A stretch of DNA of 34,884 nucleotides from Alphaproteobacteria bacterium (GTDB lineage Bacteria; Pseudomonadota; Alphaproteobacteria; JAGOMX01), in assembly GCA_017993335.1 (NCBI GenBank), contig JAGOMX010000018.1, forward strand, positions 1 through 34,884, given 5' to 3'. The position numbers were made by a program, and so were the translations under genes. The notes below the pieces were generated by a model. The model saw only the letters and a program-made list of their open reading frames with translations, searched no databases and had not been told where the DNA came from. Below, in pieces: positions 24,689 to 33,497 of this stretch (the first letter of the stretch is position 1; each line of letters begins with the position of its first letter).

Positions 24689-25144
24689 ATGGGTGCTCAA
24701 ATAAAGCAACCCGGTAGGCGAGGGGGCTCTCGGCGCGGTAGCGTGATGAGTGATATCAATATTACCCCTTTTGTGGATGTGATGTTGGTGCTGCTGATTG
24801 TATTCATGGTTACAGCGCCCATGATGACGGTTGGTATTTCTGTCGATTTGCCGGAGACTGAGGCTTCGAGTATTAATGAAAAAACCGAGCCTTTAACGAT
24901 TTCTGTGAATAAAGAAGGGCGAATTTTCCTGCAGGAAACTGAGGTGGATTTGGCTAGTCTTGTTCCGCGACTACAAGCTATTACGGGTGAAAATCAGGAA
25001 GCGAGAATTTTTATACGCGGAGATCAAACCATAAATTATGGTGCCGTGGTAACGGTAATGGGTTCCATAAATGCGGCCGGCTATAAGAAAGTAGCTCTTC
25101 TCGCGGAGCTGCCAAAAACAGATAAACCTAAAGAGAAGAAATGA
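24689..25144 (+). CDS. tolR: Tol-Pal system proton channel subunit TolR
   Basis: An ExbD/TolR family protein of 151 residues. A basic N-terminus (GRRGGSRRGSVMSDINITPF) precedes the single helix VDVMLVLLIVFMVTAPMMTVG, with the proton-path Asp of FVDVML. The periplasmic domain follows with VDLPETEAS, PLTISVNKEGRIFLQE and RGDQTINYGAVVTVMGSINAAGYKKVALLAE. It overlaps the tolA start by an ATGA junction. Confidence 0.97.
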   Translation: MGAQIKQPGRRGGSRRGSVMSDINITPFVDVMLVLLIVFMVTAPMMTVGISVDLPETEASSINEKTEPLTISVNKEGRIFLQETEVDLASLVPRLQAITGENQEARIFIRGDQTINYGAVVTVMGSINAAGYKKVALLAELPKTDKPKEKK

Positions 25145-26076
25145 GATCTGCGATGGATCGAGGGTTAAAATTTTCTTTAAGTTTGCATGGTGTTATCGTT
25201 GTTCTCGTGCTTGTGGGTATGCCCCGTATATTTTGGCACGAACCTGAATTATTGAAGCCAATTCCTATTGAATTAATGTCGGATGCAGAAATGGCTGAGA
25301 TTTCTGCAGCGCCTTTGAAACAAATTCCGAAAGATAAACCGGAAGAAGTTAAGGAAGAGCCTAAACCAAAACCAAAGCCAAAGCCAAAAGAGCAAGAGGT
25401 TGAGCCGGCAAAGCCTCAAGAGGAGGTTAAGCCTGAGCCTGTCGTGGAGCAGCCTAAGCCTGAACCCAAACCAGAGCCCAAGCCGGAAGTAAAGCCCGAG
25501 CCTAAACCAGACGCGGTAAAGTTACCGGATAAAAAGCCTGAGCCTATTGTGGAAAAACCGCCGAAGCCTCCGGTTAAACCGAAGGATGTGCCGAAGCCTG
25601 AACCTAAAAAAGAGGATAAAAAGCCGCAGCCACCGAAGAAAAATTTGTCGTCAGTCTTGAAAAACCTTAAAAAAGAGGCCGAGGACATGCCGCCAACCGA
25701 CGAGCCGGAGGAGCGTGATGCCAAATCATCTTCATCACCGGTTTCTGCAAGTCAGGTTTCCGATGTGTTAACGCAGGATGAGCTTTCTGCGTTAAGGCGG
25801 CAGATTGCTGGCTGTTGGAATATGCCGGCGGGTTCGTTGGGTGGCCAAGATTTAGCCGTGGAGTTACGCATATGGACAAATCCAGATCGAACCGTCGCTA
25901 AGGCGGAGATTTTGGACACGGGTAGAATGGCGCGGGATCCATATTTCCGAACGGCTGCGGAAAGTGCTTTGCGGGCTGTACGTAATCCTAGCTGTAGTCC
26001 CTTGATGCTGCCTCGTGATAAATACGACATGTGGAAGGTTTTTACGTTTAACTTTAATCCAAAAGATATGTTGTAA
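25141..26076 (+). CDS. tolA: Tol-Pal energy transducer TolA
   Basis: Links the TolQR channel to the outer-membrane partners. Of 311 residues, a short cytoplasmic start and one membrane helix (LSLHGVIVVLVLVGMPRIFW, about 13-32) lead into a long Lys/Pro/Glu linker at about 55-185 built from KPEP-like repeats. The globular C-terminal domain contains LSALRRQIAGCWNMP, AVELRIWTNPDRTVAKAEIL, and FRTAAESALRAVRNPSC, typical of alphaproteobacterial TolA/TonB-C. It has two cysteines in the C-terminal domain. The DNA of the linker is itself repetitive and may vary in length between strains. A palindromic element follows before tolB. Confidence 0.95.
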   Translation: MRSAMDRGLKFSLSLHGVIVVLVLVGMPRIFWHEPELLKPIPIELMSDAEMAEISAAPLKQIPKDKPEEVKEEPKPKPKPKPKEQEVEPAKPQEEVKPEPVVEQPKPEPKPEPKPEVKPEPKPDAVKLPDKKPEPIVEKPPKPPVKPKDVPKPEPKKEDKKPQPPKKNLSSVLKNLKKEAEDMPPTDEPEERDAKSSSSPVSASQVSDVLTQDELSALRRQIAGCWNMPAGSLGGQDLAVELRIWTNPDRTVAKAEILDTGRMARDPYFRTAAESALRAVRNPSCSPLMLPRDKYDMWKVFTFNFNPKDML

Positions 26077-26106
26077 TATTATTTATTGTAAATATGTATA
26101 TTAACT

Positions 26107-26273
26107 CCGTCATCCTGATCGAAGCTCAGCGTCAGCTGAGTGAGAGAAGGATCTAGGCGCACAAGTGCCACTTTAGTGGCTCTATATAGTCTATAAAGAG
26201 TCGCTTTCGCGACGCTCTTGTGCCTGGATTCTTCGCTAACTCCGCTGACGCGGAGCCGCACCCAGAAAGACGG
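26107..26273. repeat. Cloverleaf-like palindromic element between tolA and tolB
   Basis: The outer stem CCGTC/GACGG (26107-26111, 26269-26273) encloses a longer arm pair: GGATCTAGGCGCACAAG (about 26149-26165) against CTTGTGCCTGGATTC (26218-26232). Four hairpins are placed around it: CTCAGC-GTCA-GCTGAG (26125-26140), GCCACT-TT-AGTGGC (26167-26180), GTCGC-TTTC-GCGAC (26200-26213), and CTCCGC-TGAC-GCGGAG (26240-26255). It looks like a dispersed repeat that has inserted between two genes of one operon. No gene is seen in 26077-26408. The rest holds only AT-rich DNA before tolB. Confidence 0.8.
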
Positions 26274-26408
26274 GGGTTATGATAAATAGCATGATCAATG
26301 TTGTAGACTGACCTTGCGGGGGATGTTTTTCATATGAGGAAAATATGCCCCGTAGAATTTTTTTATTTTTTCTATTAATCTAGGATAGACACTTTTAGGA
26401 GACTCTAA

Positions 26409-27725
26409 ATGATACGATATTTTACATTTCTGGCTGTATGGATAGGATTAGCCTTTCCGTCTTATGCGGAATTGCGTGTGGATATTACGCAAGGAACCTT
26501 TAAGCCTATACCGATTGCTATTCCTGTATTTGCGGCCAGCGGTGGAGAGGCAACTAAATATGGTCAATCTATCGCCGATGTGGTTTTAAACGATTTAGTT
26601 TCATCGGGTCTATTTCGAGCTGTAAACCGGGGAGCGTTCCTACAAGGAAATGGCCAGTATCTGACGCAACCTAATTATGCAGACTGGCGCTTAATTCAGT
26701 CGGAGGCTTTGGTTGTTGGTCAAGTGGTCGATAATGGTTCTGGCGGATTAACGGTAGAATTTCGACTTTTTGATATCCTAACGGAACGGCAAGTTGCTGG
26801 CATATCCATGACGGCTTCGGTTAATGAATGGCGCCGGATTTCCCATAAAATTGCCGATCATATTTATGAGCGACTAACAGGTGAAAAGGGTTATTTTGAT
26901 ACACAGATTTTGTATGTGGCCGAAAATGGGAGTGGAAAAAATAAATCCAGCCGCCTGGTGATTATGGATCAAGATGGTGCGAATCATCGATACGTAACCG
27001 ATGGGAGTCGCCTAGTGATGACCCCTCGTTTTTCACCCGATATGAAACAGATCGCTTTTATGGACTATGGTCCAGATCGCAAAACGCCCAGAGTCTATGT
27101 TATGGATACGGGCACAAGGGTACAGCGCCGTCTGGGTGATTTTAAAAACATGACCTTTGCCCCGCGTTTTATGCCGGATTCAGAGACTGTGTTGATGAGT
27201 ATGAGTGAGAATGGGGACTCAGCTCTCTATGCGATGAACTTGCGCTCTCATATCGTTCGTCGTCTGACAAAGGGGCCTTGGATTGATACCTCTCCTTATG
27301 CCTCTCCCGATGGTCGGCAAATTGTATTCAATTCGGACCGTGGTGGCAATCAGCAACTCTATGTCATGAATTCGGATGGCTCTAATGTGAAGCGCATTAG
27401 TTTTGGTGGGGGGCGTTACGCTTCGCCAGCCTGGTCACCGCGTGGGGATATGATCGCGTTTACAAAAATGGAAGGCGGTCAGTTCTACATAGGTGTGATG
27501 CGCACAGATGGTTCTGGTGAGCGTTTGCTCAGCCGTGGCTATTTAGTGGATGAGCCGAGCTGGTCTCCCAACGGTCGTATGCTGATTTTTATCAAGCAAG
27601 ATAGCCCTGGCAGTGTCAGAACTCGTTTAATGCAGATTGACGTCACCGGCCATTATGAAAAAGAGGTGCCGACGCCAGGCAACGAAAATGTAGCTTCAGC
27701 TGTATGGTCGCCCTTGCTTCGGTGA
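26409..27725 (+). CDS. tolB: Tol-Pal periplasmic beta-propeller TolB
   Basis: A periplasmic partner of Pal and TolA. The 438 residues start with a signal peptide (MIRYFTFLAVWIGLAFPSYA) and the TolB N-terminal motif ELRVDITQGTFKPIPIAIPVF. The N-terminal domain ends near YERLTGEKGYFDTQILYV. Six-bladed propeller repeats follow: YVTDGSRLVMTPRFSPDMKQ, GPWIDTSPYASPDGRQIVFNS and DGSNVKRISFGGGRYASPAWSP. TTTTAGGAGACTCTAA precedes the ATG. It is separated from tolA by 332 bases with a repeat, so it may have its own promoter. AGGATAGAC just before the ribosome binding site could be part of one. Confidence 0.97.
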   Translation: MIRYFTFLAVWIGLAFPSYAELRVDITQGTFKPIPIAIPVFAASGGEATKYGQSIADVVLNDLVSSGLFRAVNRGAFLQGNGQYLTQPNYADWRLIQSEALVVGQVVDNGSGGLTVEFRLFDILTERQVAGISMTASVNEWRRISHKIADHIYERLTGEKGYFDTQILYVAENGSGKNKSSRLVIMDQDGANHRYVTDGSRLVMTPRFSPDMKQIAFMDYGPDRKTPRVYVMDTGTRVQRRLGDFKNMTFAPRFMPDSETVLMSMSENGDSALYAMNLRSHIVRRLTKGPWIDTSPYASPDGRQIVFNSDRGGNQQLYVMNSDGSNVKRISFGGGRYASPAWSPRGDMIAFTKMEGGQFYIGVMRTDGSGERLLSRGYLVDEPSWSPNGRMLIFIKQDSPGSVRTRLMQIDVTGHYEKEVPTPGNENVASAVWSPLLR

Positions 27726-27849
27726 ACTAAATGTTTTAGTATGTGTTTGAAGCTTCAGGTCCTTAGATAAAACTCGGTGTTTTTGCCAAGAAAATGAAGG
27801 ACTTATGATGGCTCTTCTTTGTCGACAAAAAAATAAGGAACTTAATAAA

Positions 27850-28308
27850 ATGAAACTTAAAATTATTGGTGTAATGACAGGAACTTTGCTTCTTGCTGCT
27901 TGTTCTTCACATAACGATGGTATGAATTCTGCGGGTGCAGCTATTCCTGGATCTATTGAAGACTTTAATCGCAATGTAAGCAATAAGGCATTCTTTGCTT
28001 TTGATAAGTCCAGCTTAGACCAAACAGCACAAAACAACATGAAGTCAGTCGTTGAGTGGACAAAGAAGTACCCACAAAAAAGCCTGACAGTTGAAGGTCA
28101 CACAGACTCTCACGGTACTGCAGACTACAACTTGGCATTGGGTCAACGTCGTGCGGATTCCGCAATGAGATTCCTAAAGTCCAGCCAAGTTGGTGCGCAG
28201 GAAGTTAACGCTGTGAGCTTTGGTAAGAGCAAGCTACCTGCGGGTACGGATAACTCTGAAGCCACACATGCACAAAACCGTGTCGCTCAAGTCGTTATTC
28301 AACAATAA
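27850..28308 (+). CDS. pal: Peptidoglycan-associated lipoprotein Pal
   Basis: An outer-membrane lipoprotein that binds peptidoglycan through its OmpA-like domain. The start is ATG 27850 (MKLKIIGVMTGTLLLAACSS), with AAGGAA before it and a lipobox LLAAC; the upstream in-frame ATG at 27805 adds a charged stretch that does not fit a signal peptide. The mature 134 residues include AFFAFDKSSLDQTAQNNMK, then VEGHTDSHGTADYNLALGQRRADSAMRFL, the OmpA C-terminal motif, with the peptidoglycan-contact Asp and Arg. A terminator follows. Confidence 0.97.
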   Translation: MKLKIIGVMTGTLLLAACSSHNDGMNSAGAAIPGSIEDFNRNVSNKAFFAFDKSSLDQTAQNNMKSVVEWTKKYPQKSLTVEGHTDSHGTADYNLALGQRRADSAMRFLKSSQVGAQEVNAVSFGKSKLPAGTDNSEATHAQNRVAQVVIQQ

Positions 28309-28333
28309 TGATTTAGTCGCTTTACAGTGATAT

Positions 28334-28369
28334 AAGCTGTCCTGGAAAATTCTAGGGCAGCTTTTTTTT
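28334..28369 (+). terminator. Terminator after pal
   Basis: AAGCTGTCCTGG (28334-28345) against CTAGGGCAGCTT (28352-28363), with two G-T pairs, then a run of T. It ends the tol-pal transcript. Confidence 0.88.
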
Positions 28370-28462
28370 CGGCGGTTAAAAAGGGTATGACCGATGATTA
28401 ATACCAAATTCTATAATTAAGTATACAGATAGAGACTGTCTTAAATCTCCTCAACCATCGTC

Positions 28463-28606
28463 TGTCATACCTGCGCAGGCAGGTATCCAGCGCAAGATGT
28501 GCCTCGAAGAGGCTCAATATTTCCTTGCTTCTGTGGCATTGAAATAAATGGAGAGCTGCGGTGCAGCACTTTGTTGCGTTGGATTCCCGCCTTCGCGGGA
28601 ATGACA
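28463..28606. repeat. Cloverleaf-like palindromic element after pal
   Basis: The outer stem TGTCAT/ATGACA (28463-28468, 28601-28606) and arm pair ATCCAGCGCAA (28485-28495) / TTGCGTTGGAT (28574-28584) enclose four hairpins: ATACCTG/CAGGTAT (28467-28473, 28480-28486), GCCTC-GAA-GAGGC (28501-28513), GCTGC-GGT-GCAGC (28555-28567), ATTCCCGC-CTTC-GCGGGAAT (28583-28602). The architecture equals that of the tolA-tolB element, while the bases differ. Confidence 0.8.
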
Positions 28607-28686
28607 GGCGGCGAAGATAAGATTTATCCGTTATTTTATGGAATTGATATAATGTAGCGCTTTAAATATTAATTCAGTCTCCCGCT

Positions 28687-28714
28687 TGTCATACCTGCCT
28701 TCGCAGGGATGACA
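28687..28714. repeat. Short palindromic repeat related to the element at 28463
   Basis: TGTCATACCTGC-CTTC-GCAGGGATGACA is a nearly complete 12-bp inverted repeat sharing TGTCATACCTGC with the left end of the element after pal and the CTTC loop with its right end. It could be a solo end or deletion product. Apart from these repeats, 28370-28818 shows no gene. Confidence 0.75.
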
Positions 28715-28818
28715 GAAACGGAGTGCAGAATTAATAATTCGGGATACAGCCGTGTCTGGTTCTGAATATTTATCTTGCATTAATCATCGGTCATGCTCGT
28801 TAAAAAGGTACGTAAAAA

Positions 28819-29658
28819 ATGAGTTTAGCTGAGCTGCCTAGCTTAAGAGATACGTTAAAAAAATACGAACTATGGCCTGACAAAAAGTTAGGGCAAAACT
28901 TTCTTTTGGATCAAAATATTACCGATAAAATAGCTCGTTTAGCGGGGCCGTTGGAGCCGTATACCGTTATAGAAGTTGGCCCTGGCCCGGGTGGTTTGAC
29001 GCGTAGTTTATTAGCCGCAGGCGCAAAAAAAGTTATAGCTATAGAATTGGATGTGCGGTGTTTAGCAGCGCTTTCCGAATTACAGCAAGCTGCAGATGGT
29101 CGTTTACAGGTTATTTCCGATGACGCCTTGAAAGTACATTTGCCTGATTTATGTGAAGGCCCTTGCAAGGTGGTTGCGAATTTACCTTATAATGTCGCCA
29201 CACCTTTATTGATTCAATGGCTTCGACATATACAATCTTTTGACAGTTTAACCCTAATGTTTCAAAAAGAAGTGGCAGACCGATTAATGGCCGCGCCGCG
29301 TACATCTGAATATAGCCGTTTAAGTGTTATGACGCAAAAATGTGCTTATGTGGGGAATCTTTTTGATTTATCACCGGAAGCTTTCTTTCCGCCGCCAAAG
29401 GTTACTTCATCCGTCGTTCAGCTGAAACCAAAACCGGAAAGTTTAAGTCTTGAATATTTTAAAGCCTTTGAGCTGGTCGTCAAAGTCGCCTTTGCGCAAA
29501 GGCGAAAAATGTTGCGAAGCAATTTACGTGAATTAGGGTTTGAAGATTTAAACGAGATTTTTACCTCTCTGGCGATACAGCCAACGGCTCGGGCGGAGGA
29601 ATTGAGTGTTTCGGATTACTCTGCTTTGACAGAAGCTTTTATGGCAAAGCGTGCATAA
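28819..29658 (+). CDS. rsmA: 16S rRNA dimethyladenosine transferase RsmA (KsgA)
   Basis: Dimethylates two adjacent adenosines in the 3' end of 16S rRNA. The 279 residues contain KKLGQNFLLDQNITDKI, the SAM site VIEVGPGPGGLTRSLL, IELDVRC, SDDALKV, the catalytic VVANLPYNVATPLLIQW and the C-terminal FFPPPKVTSSVVQL plus FAQRRKMLRSNLREL. The ATG at 28819 is preceded by only a weak site (AAAAAGGTACGTAAAAA). In many alphaproteobacteria it sits with pdxA/surA; here it lies alone between repeats and yebC. Confidence 0.96.
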   Translation: MSLAELPSLRDTLKKYELWPDKKLGQNFLLDQNITDKIARLAGPLEPYTVIEVGPGPGGLTRSLLAAGAKKVIAIELDVRCLAALSELQQAADGRLQVISDDALKVHLPDLCEGPCKVVANLPYNVATPLLIQWLRHIQSFDSLTLMFQKEVADRLMAAPRTSEYSRLSVMTQKCAYVGNLFDLSPEAFFPPPKVTSSVVQLKPKPESLSLEYFKAFELVVKVAFAQRRKMLRSNLRELGFEDLNEIFTSLAIQPTARAEELSVSDYSALTEAFMAKRA

Positions 29659-29745
29659 TTTTATTTCTTTTTGCATTTTCACTGGAAAAAAACTTTTCAG
29701 GTATTATGATGACATCAAATTCAATTCATTGAGTATGAGGATACT

Positions 29746-30492
29746 ATGGCAGGCCATTCACAATTTAAAAATATTATGCATAGAAAGGGCGCTCAAGATA
29801 AAAAGCGCGCAAAAGTCTTTACGAAAATCATACGCGAGTTAACCGCTGCAGCCAAAACAGGCGCTGATGCGGATGCAAACCCTCGTTTGCGGGCGGCCAT
29901 CATGACGGCGCGTGCTGCCAATATGCCCAAAGATACAATGGAGAGGGCCATTAGTCGAGGTGCGGGTGGTGAAGATGATAACGTATACGAAGAAATCCGT
30001 TATGAAGGATACGGTCCAGGTGGTGTGGCGGTAATTGTCGAAGCCTTAACGGATAATCGTAATCGGACAGCGTCGGATGTGCGTTCGAGCTTTACCAAGC
30101 ATGGCGGTAACTTAGGCGAAACCAATAGCGTTTCATTTATGTTTGACCGGTTAGGCTGGATAGAATATCCGGCGTCTGTTGCCAGCGGCGAAGAAATGTT
30201 TGAAGGCGCTCTAGAGGCCGGTGCGATGGATGTGGAATCCGATGATGAAGTCCACGAAATTTTTACCGATCCGAATGATTTGAGCGAAGTACGGGAAGCT
30301 TTGGTGGCTAAATATGGTGATCCCCAAACCGCAAAGCTCGCTTGGAAGGCCAAAACGTTAGCGCCATTAGATAAAGAACAGGCTATCACTATGCTGAAGT
30401 TGATCGATGTGCTCGAAGACTTTGACGATGTGCAGGTTGTTTTCACAAACATGGATGTTTCCGATGACATCATGCAAGAAATAGACGTATAA
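29746..30492 (+). CDS. yebC: YebC/PmpR family transcriptional regulator
   Basis: A 248-residue member of a conserved family of DNA-binding regulators and translation-linked factors (TACO1 relatives). It starts [20 protein letters not shown], then the standard blocks [74 protein letters not shown] and [27 protein letters not shown] precedes the ATG. It heads the yebC-ruvC-ruvA-ruvB-ybgC operon, with ruvC seven bases behind. Confidence 0.96.
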   Translation: MAGHSQFKNIMHRKGAQDKKRAKVFTKIIRELTAAAKTGADADANPRLRAAIMTARAANMPKDTMERAISRGAGGEDDNVYEEIRYEGYGPGGVAVIVEALTDNRNRTASDVRSSFTKHGGNLGETNSVSFMFDRLGWIEYPASVASGEEMFEGALEAGAMDVESDDEVHEIFTDPNDLSEVREALVAKYGDPQTAKLAWKAKTLAPLDKEQAITMLKLIDVLEDFDDVQVVFTNMDVSDDIMQEIDV

Positions 30493-30499
30493 TTGTTTT

Positions 30500-31000
30500 A
30501 TGAAAACATGTCGCATCATTGGATTAGATCCCGGTTTACGCACAACAGGTTGGGGCGTTATTGAATCTGAGGATAATAGATTGCGGCATGTGGCGCATGG
30601 CCTGATTCAGGCCGATGTAACCTTGGATTTGCCTCTACGGTTATGTTTTATTTTTGAAGGTATAAAAAAGATTCTCGCGATGTATCAACCCGATGAGGCC
30701 GCGGTGGAGGAGACCTTCATGAATGTCAATCCGGCGTCTGCCTTGAAATTAGGGCAGGCACGAGGTGTGGCTTTGTTAGCGCCGGCTGTTGAGGGGTTAG
30801 TTGTGGCCGAATATACGGCGAACCAAGTTAAAAAGTCTGTTGTTGGTGCAGGGCATGCAGATAAAAATCAAGTGATCGCCATGGTCGGCTTACTATTGCC
30901 CGGATCTGGTCCTATGAAATCGGACTCGGCCGATGCTTTGGCGATAGCGATTTGTCATGCACACTTCAGGACAACACATAAAAAATGGGAGGTTGCATGA
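30500..31000 (+). CDS. ruvC: Crossover junction endodeoxyribonuclease RuvC
   Basis: Cuts Holliday junctions symmetrically as a dimer. The 166 residues show the RNase H fold acidic residues: Asp10 in IIGLDPGLRTTGWG, Glu of AAVEETF, and the pair in SDSADALAIAICHA near the C-terminus. VNPASALKLGQARGVALL is also typical. The stop overlaps the ruvA start (ATGA). Confidence 0.96.
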   Translation: MKTCRIIGLDPGLRTTGWGVIESEDNRLRHVAHGLIQADVTLDLPLRLCFIFEGIKKILAMYQPDEAAVEETFMNVNPASALKLGQARGVALLAPAVEGLVVAEYTANQVKKSVVGAGHADKNQVIAMVGLLLPGSGPMKSDSADALAIAICHAHFRTTHKKWEVA

Positions 31001-31599
31001 TTGCACGATTGAAGGGGGTGGTCGACACGATCCTAGATAATGCGGTTATTTTAGACGTGCAAGGCGTTGGTTATTTGCTTTCTTGCTCCCGCCGCACCTT
31101 GGCAGATTTTCCTGCCGTGGGCGAATTTGTTTCTATGTATACGGAAATGGTTGTGCGTCAAGATATGATTCAGCTTTATGGATTTTCTACACAAAGTGAA
31201 AAAGATTGGTTTTTATTGCTAACAACCGTGCAAGGCGTGGGAATGAAAGTGGCTTTATCCATTTTATCTGCCTTAAAGCCTGAAGAATTGCAGCAGGCTT
31301 TAGCCAGCCAGGACAAGGCCTCGTTTACTCAAGCCGATGGTGTCGGGCCTAAACTCGCGGCGCGTATTGTCAATGAATTAAAAGACAAGGTTCCAGCTGG
31401 ATTTGCTGTCCATAATGTCTATCCTTTACCGACACGTGCCTTACCTATTCAGCAAGAGGCTCTATCGGCTTTGGTAAATTTAGGGTATCGACGACAGGAG
31501 GCTCTTGAAGCTTTAAACCAAGCCTGTCAAAATCAAGATGTGTTGCCCACATTAGAAGAGCTTATAAAAATAGGATTGAGTCAACTTGCCAGAAAGTAA
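30997..31599 (+). CDS. ruvA: Holliday junction branch migration protein RuvA
   Basis: The tetrameric DNA-binding subunit of the RuvAB motor. The start is ATG 30997 ([13 protein letters not shown]), with GGGAGG before it, overlapping the ruvC stop by an ATGA. The 200 residues hold the OB-like N-terminal domain, the helix-hairpin-helix region ([17 protein letters not shown] and [19 protein letters not shown]), and the C-terminal RuvB-binding domain ([19 protein letters not shown]). Confidence 0.95.
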   Translation: MIARLKGVVDTILDNAVILDVQGVGYLLSCSRRTLADFPAVGEFVSMYTEMVVRQDMIQLYGFSTQSEKDWFLLLTTVQGVGMKVALSILSALKPEELQQALASQDKASFTQADGVGPKLAARIVNELKDKVPAGFAVHNVYPLPTRALPIQQEALSALVNLGYRRQEALEALNQACQNQDVLPTLEELIKIGLSQLARK

Positions 31600-32623
31600 T
31601 TACGACGAAAGATTGGTGACGCCTGAATTGCTGTGCGAGGATGAATCAGAGAAATCTCTTCGTCCTCTTACCTTGAGCGAATTCATTGGCCAAGAACAAG
31701 CCAGGGCGAATCTTAACGTGTTTATCACGGCCGCACGCCAGCGCCAGGAGGCCTTAGATCATGTGTTATTGCATGGCCCTCCCGGTCTTGGAAAAACGAC
31801 TATGGCACAAATTATCGCGCGGGAAATGGGCGTCGGGTTTCGAGCCACGTCTGGTCCTGTGCTAGCTAAGGCAGGGGATTTGGCAGCCATTCTAACGAAT
31901 TTACAACCACGCGATGTGTTGTTTATAGATGAAATACATCGACTGAGTCCCGTTGTGGAGGAAATTCTCTATCCCGCTATGGAGGATTTTCGCCTTGATC
32001 TTATAATTGGTGAGGGCCCTTCTGCACGTTCTGTACAGATTGAATTGCCACCCTTTACCTTAGTTGCCGCGACAACTCGGGCTGGACTTATTTCCTCGCC
32101 CTTAAGGGATCGTTTTGGTATTCCTGTGCGCTTGAATTTCTATACACAAGAAGAGTTAAGGTTAATTATTACAAGAGCTGCAGGTTTGTATGCGCTAGAT
32201 CTAGAACTGTCTGGTGCAAATGAGATCGCCAAAAGATGCCGTGGTACCCCTAGAATTGCTGGGCGATTATTGCGACGTATCCGTGATTTTTCACATTTCG
32301 AGGGTAATCATGTTATCGGCAAAAACGAGGCGGATGCTTCTTTGCTCAGGCTAGAGGTGGATCAAATGGGTTTGGATCCGATGGATAGGCGGTACCTCAA
32401 TCGGATTGCCCATGACTATGGAGGTGGGCCTGTCGGCGTTGAAACACTAGCGGCGGCTTTAGCCGAACAAAAGGATGTTATTGAAGAAGTCGTTGAGCCA
32501 TACCTCATACAACTTGGGTTGTTACAAAGAACGCCACGTGGCCGTATGTTGACGTCTTCAGGGTATCAGTACTTAGGCTTAAGCCCTTTATCAGAAGGAA
32601 TACAGAATGTCGCGAAAGCATGA
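31586..32623 (+). CDS. ruvB: Holliday junction branch migration ATPase RuvB
   Basis: The AAA+ motor of branch migration. TTG 31586 is the likely start (the preceding AGGATTGAG provides a ribosome binding site), overlapping ruvA by 14 bases. Of 345 residues, the N-terminal [20 protein letters not shown], Walker [13 protein letters not shown], Walker [10 protein letters not shown], the beta-hairpin [19 protein letters not shown], sensor 1 [19 protein letters not shown] and the [15 protein letters not shown] block are present. Confidence 0.96.
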   Translation: MPESNYDERLVTPELLCEDESEKSLRPLTLSEFIGQEQARANLNVFITAARQRQEALDHVLLHGPPGLGKTTMAQIIAREMGVGFRATSGPVLAKAGDLAAILTNLQPRDVLFIDEIHRLSPVVEEILYPAMEDFRLDLIIGEGPSARSVQIELPPFTLVAATTRAGLISSPLRDRFGIPVRLNFYTQEELRLIITRAAGLYALDLELSGANEIAKRCRGTPRIAGRLLRRIRDFSHFEGNHVIGKNEADASLLRLEVDQMGLDPMDRRYLNRIAHDYGGGPVGVETLAAALAEQKDVIEEVVEPYLIQLGLLQRTPRGRMLTSSGYQYLGLSPLSEGIQNVAKA

Positions 32624-33005
32624 GATAGACGTAAGGATATACTATCAGGACACAGATGCCTACGGCATTGTCTATCACGCAAACTATCTCAAATTTGCCG
32701 AGCGCGGGCGGTATGAGTATTTAAGGTCCATAACCGATTCCTATGCCCGGTTCTTGGATGATTTAAATATTATGATTGTGGCGCGGCATATTGAAGTAGA
32801 TTTTTTCGCACCGGCAAGGCTGGAAGATTTATTGCACCTGGAAACATGGGTTGCTGAGATGAAGAACTCCAGTTTTATCATGCAAACGAATGCTTACGTT
32901 AATGGGAAGTTAATCAACACAGTTCGATGTGTTCTGGTAACCGTCAATAAGAATGAAAAACCTGTGCGCGTGCCAGAAGAGCTGAAGAAGTTTATGGGTG
33001 CGTAA
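32607..33005 (+). CDS. ybgC: YbgC family acyl-CoA thioesterase
   Basis: A hot-dog-fold thioesterase of 132 residues, probably acting on short-chain acyl-CoA or acyl-[27 protein letters not shown] contains the catalytic Asp and the family signature. AAGGAA precedes the ATG, and the start lies inside ruvB (17-base overlap). In most proteobacteria ybgC leads tolQ; here tolQ is 9 kb upstream instead. Confidence 0.93.
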   Translation: MSRKHEIDVRIYYQDTDAYGIVYHANYLKFAERGRYEYLRSITDSYARFLDDLNIMIVARHIEVDFFAPARLEDLLHLETWVAEMKNSSFIMQTNAYVNGKLINTVRCVLVTVNKNEKPVRVPEELKKFMGA

Positions 33006-33007
33006 AA

Positions 33008-33487
33008 ATGTTGAGGGTGTTTTTATTTTGCAATTTGTTTCTGGGGTTTAAATCTTTTTGTTGGGCTGAAAGTGGGTACTTATCTCCGTCTCAAGTTCTT
33101 GTCGCAAACCGCGATATACGTAAAGAAGCCGAATCCATTACATCGATAGAGCAAGTAAAAAAAACGTTACGCCAGCTGATTAGGGATAGGGCTGCTTGCG
33201 GTGTGGGGTCTTGTCATGATTCGACGAGCATAAGCATTTGTGATTATATTGCGCTGGTGGATATACGTCTAGATGGTGCTTTGGGTTTTGGTATGATGTC
33301 TTCTACGGATAAATTCCCAGATTTTACGATTTCTAAAGAGGATGTCACTTTGTTGAAGCGCATGGGTAATTCATGCAAAATGACGAGTTATCAGTATTGG
33401 AATTCCCCATGGCTTACCCATGTTCACTATAATCCTTCAGACGAGGACAGTGAGTGGATAAATAAAGCGTTAGGGCTAGAAAAATAG
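33008..33487 (+). CDS. Secreted protein of unknown function, four cysteines
   Basis: A 159-residue protein that I do not recognise. A signal peptide (MLRVFLFCNLFLGFKSFCWA) is followed by a helical stretch (SITSIEQVKKTLRQLIRDRAA), then CGVGSCHDSTSISICDY and GNSCKMT with four cysteines in the mature part, and a Trp/His/Tyr-rich tail (YWNSPWLTHVHYN). It starts three bases after ybgC with no good ribosome binding site, which suggests coupling. Confidence 0.65.
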   Translation: MLRVFLFCNLFLGFKSFCWAESGYLSPSQVLVANRDIRKEAESITSIEQVKKTLRQLIRDRAACGVGSCHDSTSISICDYIALVDIRLDGALGFGMMSSTDKFPDFTISKEDVTLLKRMGNSCKMTSYQYWNSPWLTHVHYNPSDEDSEWINKALGLEK

Positions 33488-33497
33488 CTTTGTTGAT

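Noticed and set aside
25320-25640. Repetitive DNA in tolA considered as a repeat array or CRISPR
   Set aside because: The repeats are short, irregular, in frame and encode KPEP units; there are no spacers. No CRISPR array was seen anywhere in the window.
25416-25724. Minus-strand glycine/serine-rich frame over tolA
   Set aside because: Its composition is the antisense image of the Lys/Pro/Glu repeats of TolA.
27805-27849. Longer pal start at 27805
   Set aside because: It would put a charged segment before the lipoprotein signal; the lipobox position fits 27850.
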